Positions 1 through 8,757 of a stretch of DNA of 64,000 nucleotides are shown here, piece by piece. The translations under genes were made by a program, and so were the position numbers. The DNA is from TTA-H9 sp002071415 (GTDB lineage: Bacteria; Bacteroidota; Bacteroidia; Bacteroidales; TTA-H9): contig DAONSX010000005.1 in the NCBI GenBank assembly GCA_035411425.1, positions 11,734-75,733 of the forward strand. The letters are read 5' to 3'. The notes beneath the pieces are model-generated. The model made no database searches and was not told where the DNA came from. It saw nothing but the letters and a program-made list of their open reading frames with translations. The first letter of the stretch is position 1; the number at the start of each line of letters is the position of its first letter.

Positions 1-260
1 CTGCTTAAAGCCGACATGGTGTTGATCATATAAGCTACTCGCGTAACATCATTGCCTGCTACAAGGGTAAATAAACGGCCTAATAATTGGAAAGTGGGTG
101 CTCCTGGTGGATGCCCAACCTGTAATTTGTATGCTGTTGAAATGTATTCTCCACAATCCCACCAGCTGGCTGTGGGTTCGAGAGTCAGCATGTAAACTGC
201 AAAAGCAATGGCAAAGGTGATCCATCCAAGCAGGTTGTTGATTCGTTTGTAATTTTTCAT
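1..260 (-). CDS. DUF2723 membrane protein, N-terminal part (partial)
   Basis: The frame opens at ATG 260 and runs off the left edge, so only about 86 residues are visible. They show one hydrophobic segment (about residues 11-27), then EPTASWWDCGEYI and VGHPPGAP, the signature start of the large Bacteroidota DUF2723 proteins (TMEM260/GT117-like). These are polytopic membrane proteins believed to be lipid-linked-sugar glycosyltransferases. The Asp/Glu in WDCGE corresponds to the acidic loop residues expected of such GT-C type enzymes. Family assignment is firm; substrate is unknown. Confidence 0.85.
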   Translation of the reverse strand, partial: MKNYKRINNLLGWITFAIAFAVYMLTLEPTASWWDCGEYISTAYKLQVGHPPGAPTFQLLGRLFTLVAGNDVTRVAYMINTMSALS

Positions 261-410
261 GTTTTTACTGATTAAATTCAAAGTATCAGTATTTTTTTCC
301 GACTGATTGTCTATCGATTAAACCATTAAACGCTTTGAAATTTTAATATTATGAATCGAGTGCGAAAGTAATAAAAAATTTATGGCTTGTAAAATTATGT
401 GGCATACAAC

Positions 411-437
411 TTGAACAGAGGATTTTTTTTATCTTTG
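411..437 (+). promoter_or_regulatory. Promoter of tRNA-Gln
   Basis: TATCTTTG (430-437) is a perfect Bacteroidota -7 element (TAnnTTTG). A TTG at 411-413 lies 16 bases upstream as a possible -33 box. The tRNA begins 14 bases downstream. Confidence 0.65.
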
Positions 438-450
438 CCGCCGAAAATTT

Positions 451-521
451 TGTCCGATGGTGTAATGGCAGCACAGGAGATTTTGGTTCTCTTAGTCTAG
501 GTTCGAATCCTGGTCGGACAA
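451..521 (+). tRNA. tRNA-Gln (anticodon TTG)
   Basis: A full cloverleaf can be drawn by hand. The acceptor TGTCCGA (451-457) pairs with TCGGACA (514-520), with discriminator A at 521. The anticodon stem GGAGA/TCTCT encloses loop TTTTGGT (481-487) with anticodon TTG. The T arm carries GTTCGAAT. No CCA is encoded. Confidence 0.95.
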
Positions 522-523
522 CA

Positions 524-552
524 AGCCCCGGTGAATGCGGGGCTCATTTTTT
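524..552 (+). terminator. Terminator after tRNA-Gln
   Basis: AGCCCCG (524-530) and CGGGGCT (538-544) form a perfect 7-bp GC-rich stem with a 7-base loop, followed by CATTTTTTAA. This is a classic intrinsic terminator directly behind the tRNA. Confidence 0.85.
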
Positions 553-710
553 AATATGTCTATCCTAAGCTTTGAGAGAGGATTTTTGCTATTCTTATTA
601 ACTATTTGTTATTCATTATTTTATAGATTGATTTGCTATTTCATTCCTCTTTAATGATATCTCATTCGAATTTTGCTGATTACTTTTGTCATATAAATTG
701 AATTTTTTCA

Positions 711-2159
711 TTGAATAAGATTGCATTACAGGCTGTTGTAGAGCTTTTCGAAAGATATAAGGGTGCGAAACCATCTTCCGTACATCATTTGCCTCCTTCG
801 GCTTCCGAACGTAAATATTTTCGATTGAACGTTGAGAATGACTCCATTCTTGGAGCTTGGAATCCATGTATTCAGGAAAATGAGGCTTTTTTTTCTTTTA
901 CCTATCAGTTCCTCAATAAAGACCTCCCTGTTCCTCCTATCTATGCTATCTCTGATGACCGCAAAGCCTACCTCTTGAGGGATTTGGGTAATGTTACTCT
1001 TTTCAGTCATTTGCAGGAACTACGAAAATCCATGAGCTGGAATGAACAACTTACCGAAATTTACCGGCAAACCTTAGATGCTCTCATTCGATTTCAGCTT
1101 GCAGGTAAAGGTTTCGATTTTTCGAAAGCCTATCCACGTGGCTGCTTCGATGAGCAAAGTATCTTATGGGATTTGCAGTATTTCAAATATTATTTTTTGA
1201 AACTTGCTGGAATTTTTTTCGACGAGCAGGCACTCGAAACAGATTTTAGATCTTTTGCTGAGTTTTTGACTCAGGCTCCTTCGGGATATTTCATGTACCG
1301 CGATTTCCAGTCGCGAAACGTCATGCTTCATGATGATACATTATATTTTATAGATTATCAAGGTGGAAGGGAAGGTCCTTGCTCATATGATCTGGCTTCA
1401 CTTCTTTATGATGCCAAAGCCGATATACCCCATCCTATCCGTGAAATTCTACTTCGTTATTACATAGAGCAGATGAAACAAGCTGATTCTCTTGATCCTG
1501 AAGAATTTCTTAGCTACTGGCCTGGCTTTGTGTATATCAGAATCCTTCAGGCATTGGGGACTTATGGTTATCGGGGATTTTTCCAGCAAAAAACTCATTT
1601 CCTCCTCAGCATACCTTATGCCTTGAACAATCTGTCCTATGTCCTCGAAAACTATGGCTTTGCCAAGCAAATGCCAGAACTGGAAAGAGTGGTAAGAGTA
1701 ATTGCTAATGATCAAACATTCAGATCTTTTGGCAAACAAACTCAACGATTGCTGGTACAAATCGTAAGTTTTTCGTACAGAAAAGGTATTCCACTCGACT
1801 CCTCAGGCAATGGTGGTGGTTTTGTTTTCGATTGCAGAGCCTTGCCTAATCCGGGTATATATCAGCAATTTTCGAAATTTACAGGAAATCATACCGAAGT
1901 GATCGAATTTTTCGATAAGTTTCCTGAGATAAAAGAGTTTATTCAGAATTGTACTGCACTGATTCAGCAAAGCATTCATTCCTATCTCGAAAAGGGTTAT
2001 ACCCAGCTGTTGGTTTGTTTTGGATGTACAGGCGGTCAGCATCGTTCGGTTTATTGTGCCAATGCATTGGCCGAAAAAATTTCGGCTTCTAATGATTACG
2101 ATGTTGTACTCACCCATCGTGAACTTTCTTTTGATAAGGCAATTTTTATGGATGAGTAA
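711..2159 (+). CDS. AmgK-like amino-sugar kinase fused to RapZ C-terminal domain
   Basis: The 482-residue protein has two domains. Residues 1 to about 335 are an aminoglycoside-phosphotransferase (APH) fold kinase. Its catalytic loop YRDFQSRNVML has Asp198 and Asn203, and the metal-binding IDYQGG has Asp215. This resembles N-acetylmuramate/GlcNAc kinase AmgK more than antibiotic kinases. Residues about 347-475 match the C-terminal domain of RapZ (FVFDCRALPNPG at 371-382, CFGCTGGQHRSV at 436-447) without the RapZ Walker A domain. The only in-frame start near the conserved region is TTG 711, because an in-frame TGA sits at 699. The MurU-like gene 71 bases downstream supports a role in muramic-acid recycling. 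RapZ C-terminal domains bind glucosamine-6-phosphate in E. coli, so the fused domain may sense an amino sugar (inference). Confidence 0.8.
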   Translation: MNKIALQAVVELFERYKGAKPSSVHHLPPSASERKYFRLNVENDSILGAWNPCIQENEAFFSFTYQFLNKDLPVPPIYAISDDRKAYLLRDLGNVTLFSHLQELRKSMSWNEQLTEIYRQTLDALIRFQLAGKGFDFSKAYPRGCFDEQSILWDLQYFKYYFLKLAGIFFDEQALETDFRSFAEFLTQAPSGYFMYRDFQSRNVMLHDDTLYFIDYQGGREGPCSYDLASLLYDAKADIPHPIREILLRYYIEQMKQADSLDPEEFLSYWPGFVYIRILQALGTYGYRGFFQQKTHFLLSIPYALNNLSYVLENYGFAKQMPELERVVRVIANDQTFRSFGKQTQRLLVQIVSFSYRKGIPLDSSGNGGGFVFDCRALPNPGIYQQFSKFTGNHTEVIEFFDKFPEIKEFIQNCTALIQQSIHSYLEKGYTQLLVCFGCTGGQHRSVYCANALAEKISASNDYDVVLTHRELSFDKAIFMDE

Positions 2160-2230
2160 ATTTGTTCTATTAATGAAATGAGTGAATAAAAAACCAAATA
2201 TTTTAAAATTTTCTAATCGAGTTCAATATA

Positions 2231-2944
2231 ATGAATGCCTTGATTCTTGCAGCCGGAAGAGGAACACGCCTTTATCCTTTAACACTTCGTCGTCCCAAGG
2301 CTTTGATAGAAGTGGGCGGAATAAGTCTGCTCGAAAGGGCTATCCTAAAATTATCGAATGAAGGTTTTCAAAGAATTATTATCAATGTTCATCACTTTGG
2401 CGATCAAATAATTGCATATTTGCAGGCTCATGCATGGCCGAATGTTGAGATTATCATCAGCGATGAAAGAGAAGAATTACTCGACACAGGCGGGGCGATC
2501 AAGCATGCCGGTAAGTTTCTCGAAGGCGCTCCCTTTTTGGTTTATAATGTAGATGTTGTTACCGACCTGAAGTTAATGGACCTTTGTAGATTCCATAATA
2601 ATAACAACCCTCTGGCAACTCTTGCTATAAGCCAGCGTCCAACGGCAAGGCAGTTGTATTTTGACGAGCGAATGTTACTGAAGGGCAGAGCAATTATGAA
2701 ACCTGCAGACGAAGCTCTGACTCACGCAGTTGATGTTTTTCGAACATTTGCCTTTAGTGGAATCCACGTTGTAAGTGAAAAGATATTCGACCTGATGCCA
2801 TCACAAGATGTTTTCTCTATAATGGATTTTTACCTTGAATTCTGCAAAAGTTATCCCATCATGGGTTACGATCATACTGGAATTTTCTGGATGGATTTAG
2901 GCACCATCGAAAATTTACAGCTTTTTGAGAATCTTTCTGCTTAG
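2231..2944 (+). CDS. MurU-like sugar-1-phosphate nucleotidyltransferase
   Basis: This 237-residue protein of the NTP_transferase (RmlA/GlmU-N/MurU) family starts with ILAAGRGTRLYPLT and RPKALIEVGG, the nucleotide-binding signature. VYNVDVV holds the metal-binding Asp, and DLGTIENL closes the fold. It is short, with no left-handed helix domain, as in MurU (MurNAc-1-phosphate uridylyltransferase). Its position right after an AmgK-like kinase matches the amgK-murU order of the anabolic recycling pathway, which makes UDP-MurNAc without de novo MurA/B. A mannose- or heptose-1-phosphate nucleotidyltransferase is possible on sequence alone. Confidence 0.8.
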   Translation: MNALILAAGRGTRLYPLTLRRPKALIEVGGISLLERAILKLSNEGFQRIIINVHHFGDQIIAYLQAHAWPNVEIIISDEREELLDTGGAIKHAGKFLEGAPFLVYNVDVVTDLKLMDLCRFHNNNNPLATLAISQRPTARQLYFDERMLLKGRAIMKPADEALTHAVDVFRTFAFSGIHVVSEKIFDLMPSQDVFSIMDFYLEFCKSYPIMGYDHTGIFWMDLGTIENLQLFENLSA

Positions 2945-3006
2945 CAAAATATTTTCATCGATTTTTTTATGGCTTTAGATTATTTTCGCAACTTAATACG
3001 AATATA

Positions 3007-5841
3007 ATGGCAGCATTCTTATCTCTTCTCGCAGATTATATTTACGAGCAATATGGGAACGATTTCAGGAATCTTTGTGTAATATTTCCCAATCGGCGGG
3101 CGGGATTATTCTTTCGCAGAGAACTTGGTTCAAAAATAGATAGACCTGTTTTGTCTCCTCAAATTTTTTCTTTCGAAGATTTCATCTTCGAGGTTACTCC
3201 TTTTATTCAGGCTGAACCTTTCGAGAAGTTAATCACCCTGTATAAGGCTGCAACAAATAATCCGGTGCTTCAATCAAGAGATTTCGACGGTTTTCTCGAC
3301 TGGGGTCAGAATGTTTTGAGAGATTTTGATGAAGTGGATGCCTATTTGATTGATCCAGCCAGATTATTCCCCTATCTGCGGAATGTAAAGCAATTGGCAA
3401 CATGGAATTTGGGAGAAACTCCTCCTACAGAATTTCAAAATAACTATCTGCGTTTCTATGATTCCATGTTTAGTCTCTATATGGAATATCATCGCCTGTC
3501 GATGAAGGCGAAAAAGGTTTCAACAGCTATGGCTGCTCGATGGTTAGCCGAGAATTCAAATTTTGCCGAACTTTTTAAGAAATGGGATCATATTGTGTTT
3601 GCTGGATTTTATGCAAATACACCGGCAGAAGAAAAAATTATTTCTGCTTTAAAGGATTCAGGTAAAGCCGAAATTTTTTACGACGCCGACTTGTATTACA
3701 TTAAAAATAAACTTCAAGAAGCTGGCCTTTTCCTTAGAGATAAAATCGATCCAGAAAAGGATAAATGGATTCTCAATAGATTACGAGATGAAAACAGGGA
3801 AATAAAAATTATTGGCGTTGCAGGCAATGTGAGTCAGACGACGGCATTACAAAAAGAATTGGAAGAAAAACTCAAGAATGAGGGAACTGCTTGGCTCGAT
3901 CATGCCGCTATTGTATTGGCCAATGAAGATTTGTTGATTCCTGTGCTCGATGCTTTACCTCTTGAAATCGAGGAGGTGAACGTTACAATGGGTTTACCAC
4001 TTATAGCCACGCCTGTAAAACAACTTGTCGAGAATTTTTTAAACATCTTCATCCAGAAGAAAGATGATGCCTTGCCAGCCAGGCTATTTTATCGCCTTAT
4101 ACATCATCCATACATTTGGGCTGAAATGATCGATCATTTTCATGAAGTAAATGCTTTAAGAAAAAAAATCATGGCTGGCCAAGCCTATTTATCACATCAG
4201 CAACTGAATGATGTGTTCAAGGATAATGATACTGCAAATCAGCTCGTTTCCTTATTTTTTGAGGTGAATAATTCAATCGATATAGGAAATTCGCTCTTAG
4301 CCTTGATTGACCTCGTTAAGGATAAATTTGAGAAGGGCCTTCCTCAACAATATCTCTATGTTTTCAGCCATATTTTATATGGAACATTGAACAAATTAAA
4401 AGAATCGGACATCGATACCAACCCCCAATCTTTTTTGAAGCTAATGAAAAGGATTTTGGCTTCCACCAAAGTTCCTTTTTACGGTGAACCATTGAAGGGA
4501 TTACAGATTATGGGCATGCTCGAAACCCGTGCACTCGATTTCGATACGGTTTTTTTGTTGTCGGCCAACGATGACATCCTGCCTGGTAGCAACCGCGGTA
4601 ATTCCTTCATTCCTTTCGATGTAAGAATAGAAAAAGAATTCAATCTGCCTGTCGATGCTCATCAATCGGCTATTTCGGCCTATCATTTTTACCGTTTGCT
4701 TCAGGGCTGCAAGCAAGCCTTTATGTTTTACAACAGCGAACCCGGGGGTTTGGGCGGAGGTGAAAAAAGTCGCTTTATCCTTCAAATCGAAAACGAATTC
4801 CCTTTAAATGTGAAAAATACGAAAATCTCAACCACCACGGTGAGCTTTCGCTACCCCAGCATTCCTCACGAGGAAATAGTTTTTACTAAAACTCCCGAAG
4901 TCATGAAAAAATTGACGTATAAAGCTCAAGATGGGCTTTCGCCTTCGGCTTTGTGGACTTTTAACGTTTGTGGTGTAAAATTTTATTTCGACTATATGGT
5001 GGGTTTGATCGATTATCAGATTACCGAAGGAGAAATTGATGAAGCTGTTTTTGGGACGGTGGTTCATAAAGTTTTACAGGAATTTTATCCTCATGAGTAT
5101 CCATTTCGTGTAACTGAAGAATTTATAAATAATAAACTTACTCAATTAGATGATTTAATCAGGAAGAGTTTCCAGAGTGAGCTCGAAGGCATAGATATCG
5201 ACTATGGACGTAATAAGTTGCTTTTTGGCGTGGCTCAACAAATTCTTACAAGATTTTTTCAGAATGAAATCGAGTTTTTAAAGGATTATCCCGATTTGCA
5301 AATTTTGAATCTTGAAAAGGTAATCACTTATACCATGCCTTTTCCATTATCAGTTGATATGGATGGTAGTGACATCTCTTTAGATTCGGTAGTCATTCAT
5401 GGCCGAATCGATCGCATCGATCAAGTAGGCGAGCAAATTCGCATCATAGACTACAAAACAGGCAAAGGCTTAGATAAGAAATTGTCTTTAGATATTTCAA
5501 AAAATCTTTCCAATAAATTAGATACAGACAAAGCCTTTCAATTGCTTACTTATTTATGGATGTATAAGATGAATAATCCGAAATTGAATGATGTGAAGGC
5601 TGGCATAATGTTTCTTAGAAGATCTGATATTGGTTTTACTGAGGCCATAATAAAAAATCCTTCCCATTCAAATGATAATCCTGTTCAATTTAATTCCTCT
5701 ATACAATCTATACAATACATTGAGCAACAAATAAAAATGTTGCTTAGAAATCTTTTCGACCTTAATCAATCCTTTGTCCAGACTTCAAACAAGAATGCCT
5801 GTCGTTATTGTAAATACAAGTTTATTTGTGCCCGCGGGTGA
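3007..5841 (+). CDS. AddB-like PD-(D/E)XK nuclease with Fe-S cluster
   Basis: This 944-residue protein resembles the AddB/RexB-type subunit of Bacteroidota. The N-terminal helicase-like region (VIFPNRRAGLFF, about residues 24-35) has no Walker A, so helicase activity is unlikely. The C-terminal third is a RecB-family nuclease: HGRID (798-802) and IIDYKTGKG with Asp815 and Lys817. Cys655 in NVCGVKFYF and Cys932/935/941 in CRYCKYKFIC form the four-cysteine staple that binds a 4Fe-4S cluster in AddB and Cas4. It would trim double-strand ends for RecA together with an AddA-type subunit. The only AddA-like gene in the window lies far away at 55274-58606. Confidence 0.85.
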   Translation: MAAFLSLLADYIYEQYGNDFRNLCVIFPNRRAGLFFRRELGSKIDRPVLSPQIFSFEDFIFEVTPFIQAEPFEKLITLYKAATNNPVLQSRDFDGFLDWGQNVLRDFDEVDAYLIDPARLFPYLRNVKQLATWNLGETPPTEFQNNYLRFYDSMFSLYMEYHRLSMKAKKVSTAMAARWLAENSNFAELFKKWDHIVFAGFYANTPAEEKIISALKDSGKAEIFYDADLYYIKNKLQEAGLFLRDKIDPEKDKWILNRLRDENREIKIIGVAGNVSQTTALQKELEEKLKNEGTAWLDHAAIVLANEDLLIPVLDALPLEIEEVNVTMGLPLIATPVKQLVENFLNIFIQKKDDALPARLFYRLIHHPYIWAEMIDHFHEVNALRKKIMAGQAYLSHQQLNDVFKDNDTANQLVSLFFEVNNSIDIGNSLLALIDLVKDKFEKGLPQQYLYVFSHILYGTLNKLKESDIDTNPQSFLKLMKRILASTKVPFYGEPLKGLQIMGMLETRALDFDTVFLLSANDDILPGSNRGNSFIPFDVRIEKEFNLPVDAHQSAISAYHFYRLLQGCKQAFMFYNSEPGGLGGGEKSRFILQIENEFPLNVKNTKISTTTVSFRYPSIPHEEIVFTKTPEVMKKLTYKAQDGLSPSALWTFNVCGVKFYFDYMVGLIDYQITEGEIDEAVFGTVVHKVLQEFYPHEYPFRVTEEFINNKLTQLDDLIRKSFQSELEGIDIDYGRNKLLFGVAQQILTRFFQNEIEFLKDYPDLQILNLEKVITYTMPFPLSVDMDGSDISLDSVVIHGRIDRIDQVGEQIRIIDYKTGKGLDKKLSLDISKNLSNKLDTDKAFQLLTYLWMYKMNNPKLNDVKAGIMFLRRSDIGFTEAIIKNPSHSNDNPVQFNSSIQSIQYIEQQIKMLLRNLFDLNQSFVQTSNKNACRYCKYKFICARG

Positions 5842-5844
5842 AGA

Positions 5845-7350
5845 TTAAAACTCTTTTTCGCTGAAAACGATAGCTTCATAAATATAGATTTCGGCGTCTT
5901 TCCAACCGTCCCAACCCAAGCCAGCTTTATCGCGGCTACAATGGCCAAGAAATTCTTCGAGTGTCCAGCCTGTTTCGGTTGCTACTTGAGGCAAGAATGT
6001 ACCCGATCTCCAGCCTTTTTTGATGTAGATGCCATGTTTTCCTAATTGAATTTCGTTGATGGATGAGATTTTGCGCATGGGTGTAAGCACCGAAATTTCT
6101 ATTTCAATTTCTCTGAGTTCCTCTTCGCTTAAGGGATAAAATCGCGTATCGTTGAAAGCCGATGCAAGAGCCATTTCGGCTACAGTTTCCCACAGTGGTT
6201 TGTCTTCTCCAAAATGGCCTATACAGCCTCTTAGTTCTCCGTGTTTATGAAGTGTAACAAAAGCTCCGCAGGGTTTCAGCAGATTCGGGGTAAGAAGTGC
6301 ATCGGGTTTTGGCAGTCGCGTTTTCGTCTTGAAATATTGTTCTATGCTTTGACGTGCAATCTTCAATAGATTCTTTTTATCGGTATCGGTAAGCGAAAAA
6401 TCGTTCGAACTAAGTTTTTGGGTTATGGTCATGGCGTGATAGCCTACCACGTGGTCTTGGTCGCCATAGGGACTGTGACCTGAATTTTGATAGTCGATGT
6501 CTTTGATTTCGATTCCGGGTAATTCGAAAGTAATGTAAAGCAGTGTGAAAACTGCAGAAGAGCCACAGAGGCTTGTCGAAAGCCCGGAGATATGTTTTTT
6601 ACGATTCGAAATCAAGGTATCGAGAAGGTTTTGGGGAGAATTGGTACAAATAGCTTGTGCAGTGACCCTGTCCACATTCACCGCATCTTCGAATGAAGGA
6701 TAATGTGAAAAATCGGTCGAAATTACAAAAAGATTGTTTGGGTTGAACCATGGTTTTAATGCTGACGCAATTTTCTTGAGGGTTTCGGGTGAATCCGTAC
6801 CAATGATGATTGGAACGATTTTGAATGGATTCTTAAGATGTTTTTGCAGGAAAGGAATCTGAACCTCGATGTCGTGTTCATAGGCATCGGCATCTTGGCG
6901 ATAAGAAAAGAAAGAATATTTTTTTATGAGTTCGCTGGCCAATTGAGTGTTTACTGTAGCTTTGCCTAAGGGGGTAATATAATCGCCCCTGTCGTAAACG
7001 CTTGCTCCATCCCAGGCTGCGCGGTGGCTTGGCCCAATGATAAAAATATTTTCGTATTTCATGTCGGCTGGGATCTGATTGAACCCCGATGCAGCTACTT
7101 TTCCCGAGAAAATATAGCCTGCATGAGGCACTATGATGGCTCTGAGATTGAGAGTTGGGCCCGGTTTTGCCTGTACAAACAAGTTTTCGAGACTTTTTTG
7201 CAGTGAAGCACTATCGGCCGGATAAAACTGACCCGCCACAGCAGGTTTACGATCGATGCTTTGCATATTTCCTCCCTTATTTTGTGAATGACAACCCACG
7301 GTAGTCATCCAAAACACTGTAAATATCAATAGAAAATTAGTAAGTTTCAT
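5845..7350 (-). CDS. Memo (AmrB) - AMMECR1 (AmrA) fusion lipoprotein
   Basis: The 501-residue protein begins with a lipoprotein signal: MKLTN, a hydrophobic core, then TVGC with the lipid-accepting Cys20. The Memo domain follows (about 33-310): IVPHAGY with His76, GPSHR with His109, EHDIEVQ, STDFSHY and a Cys in LSTSLCGSS, matching the metal/catalytic positions of MEMO1. The AMMECR1 domain (about 330-500) carries the hallmark LRGCIG (373-378). These are parts B and A of the AmmeMemoRadiSam set; the radical SAM partner is not in the window. Most family members are cytosolic, so the export signal is notable. The stop lies next to that of the convergent AddB-like gene. Confidence 0.88.
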   Translation of the reverse strand: MKLTNFLLIFTVFWMTTVGCHSQNKGGNMQSIDRKPAVAGQFYPADSASLQKSLENLFVQAKPGPTLNLRAIIVPHAGYIFSGKVAASGFNQIPADMKYENIFIIGPSHRAAWDGASVYDRGDYITPLGKATVNTQLASELIKKYSFFSYRQDADAYEHDIEVQIPFLQKHLKNPFKIVPIIIGTDSPETLKKIASALKPWFNPNNLFVISTDFSHYPSFEDAVNVDRVTAQAICTNSPQNLLDTLISNRKKHISGLSTSLCGSSAVFTLLYITFELPGIEIKDIDYQNSGHSPYGDQDHVVGYHAMTITQKLSSNDFSLTDTDKKNLLKIARQSIEQYFKTKTRLPKPDALLTPNLLKPCGAFVTLHKHGELRGCIGHFGEDKPLWETVAEMALASAFNDTRFYPLSEEELREIEIEISVLTPMRKISSINEIQLGKHGIYIKKGWRSGTFLPQVATETGWTLEEFLGHCSRDKAGLGWDGWKDAEIYIYEAIVFSEKEF

Positions 7351-7436
7351 GTTTTGGAGTCTATTTAAAATAGGAATGCTAATTTAGTATAAAAAACTGT
7401 AAATTTTCCGAGCAATGAAAATTTTTATACAAAACA

Positions 7437-7470
7437 GAAAAACCGTACTGAAAGAGTACGGTTTTCTAAT
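7437..7470 (-). terminator. Terminator of serC
   Basis: AAAACCGTAC (7439-7448) and GTACGGTTTT (7456-7465) form a perfect 10-bp stem with a 7-base loop, 25 bases past the serC stop. The A/T-rich flanks give a U tract on the minus strand. Confidence 0.8.
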
Positions 7471-7490
7471 TATTCTTTTCGAGAGGGCAT

Positions 7491-8561
7491 TCAGGCATTT
7501 GCCTTTTCGAATTCTTCCATGCAAGCAATCAGAGCTTTTACACTTTCGATGGGCAAAGCATTGTATAAGGAGGCTCTAAAACCGCCTACTGAACGGTGAC
7601 CTTTAATTCCAACCATTCCCTTGTTTTTTGCAAAGTCCATGAAGGCTTCCTCCTTGTCGGTATATTGGGGTTTCATTACAAAGCATACATTCATGAGCGA
7701 ACGGCTGTCTTTTTCGGCTGTTCCCACGAACATCTTGCTCTGGTCGATGTAGTCGTAAAGCAGATTAGCCTTTTGTTTGTTGATTTTTTCCATTTCGCTC
7801 ACTCCGCCCAGCCCTTTGAGCCAGCGCAAGGTCTGCATAAGGGTGTAAATAGGTAGAACTGGAGGAGTATTGAATAACGATCCTTCCTTGATGTGTGTAC
7901 GATAATCGAGCATGGTGGGAATATTGCGTTCCACTTTGCCCAGAACATCTTCACGAATTATAACGAAAGCGACTCCTGCAGGACCGACGTTTTTCTGTGC
8001 ACCTCCATATATGATGGCATATTTTGAAACGTCCAAAGGCCTGCTCATGATGTCGGACGACATGTCGGCAACCAGAGGAACGGGGCTGTCGAGGTCTTCA
8101 CGAAGTTCGGTTCCATAAATCGTGTTGTTGGTAGTAATGTGGAAGTAATCTACATCGGTGGGAATGGTAAAACCCTTGGGGACATAGTTGAAATTTTTGT
8201 CGCTTGACGAAGCAGGTATGACTACTTCGCCAAAGAGTTTAGCTTCTTTGATGGCTTTTTTGGCCCATACGCCTGTTTCGAGATAGGCTGCTTTCTTGTT
8301 GAAGAGGTTGAATGGAACCATACAAAACTGCAAGGACGCACCCCCTCCCAGGAACAGTACATGATATCCTTCGGGAATGTGCAGTAGTTCTTTAAACAGA
8401 GCCACAGCCTCATCGATGATAGCCTGAAAGTCCTTACTGCGATGGGAGATTTCCAAAACACTCAAACCAGACCCGTTCAAGTCGAGTATAGCCTGAGCCG
8501 TGTTTTCGATGGCAACCCGCGGTAATATAGAAGGTCCCGCATTAAAATTATGCTTTTTCAT
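7491..8561 (-). CDS. serC: Phosphoserine aminotransferase
   Basis: This 356-residue class-V PLP aminotransferase converts 3-phosphohydroxypyruvate to phosphoserine in serine synthesis, and also acts in PLP synthesis in some bacteria. KHNFNAGPSILP is the typical start, LGGGASLQFCMVP is the substrate loop, and GGAQKNVGPAG contains the PLP lysine. Length fits the family. serA, often adjacent in this phylum, is absent here; the gene looks monocistronic, with its own -7 element upstream and a hairpin terminator behind. Confidence 0.96.
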   Translation of the reverse strand: MKKHNFNAGPSILPRVAIENTAQAILDLNGSGLSVLEISHRSKDFQAIIDEAVALFKELLHIPEGYHVLFLGGGASLQFCMVPFNLFNKKAAYLETGVWAKKAIKEAKLFGEVVIPASSSDKNFNYVPKGFTIPTDVDYFHITTNNTIYGTELREDLDSPVPLVADMSSDIMSRPLDVSKYAIIYGGAQKNVGPAGVAFVIIREDVLGKVERNIPTMLDYRTHIKEGSLFNTPPVLPIYTLMQTLRWLKGLGGVSEMEKINKQKANLLYDYIDQSKMFVGTAEKDSRSLMNVCFVMKPQYTDKEEAFMDFAKNKGMVGIKGHRSVGGFRASLYNALPIESVKALIACMEEFEKANA

Positions 8562-8611
8562 AGTTTTGAATTTTTAAGCAGATGATTCACCCGCATGAAA
8601 TATTTTTACTG

Positions 8612-8642
8612 CAAAGGTATGGGTATATTTCCAAATATTCAA
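8612..8642 (-). promoter_or_regulatory. Promoter of serC
   Basis: On the minus strand TACCTTTG (8619-8612) is a perfect TAnnTTTG element. A TTG at 8642-8640 lies 20 bases upstream. The predicted leader is about 45 bases. Confidence 0.55.
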
Positions 8643-8720
8643 GTAAAAATCGGAAACAAATATTTCATTTGCTGACATCGTTTCTTTCTCTCCACTTTAT
8701 GATTTTGTTGATAAATCCCT

Positions 8721-8728
8721 TATTTTTG
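8721..8728 (+). promoter_or_regulatory. -7 promoter element of SIMPL gene
   Basis: TATTTTTG is a perfect TAnnTTTG match 29 bases before ATG 8758. No well-spaced -33 TTG is evident. Confidence 0.45.
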
Positions 8729-8757
8729 TTGATTCATCTCATTAAATAAATTGAAAC

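Noticed and set aside
711..1600. Aminoglycoside resistance gene
   Set aside because: The APH fold is present, but the AmgK-like loop, the RapZ fusion and the MurU-like neighbour point to sugar recycling rather than antibiotic resistance.
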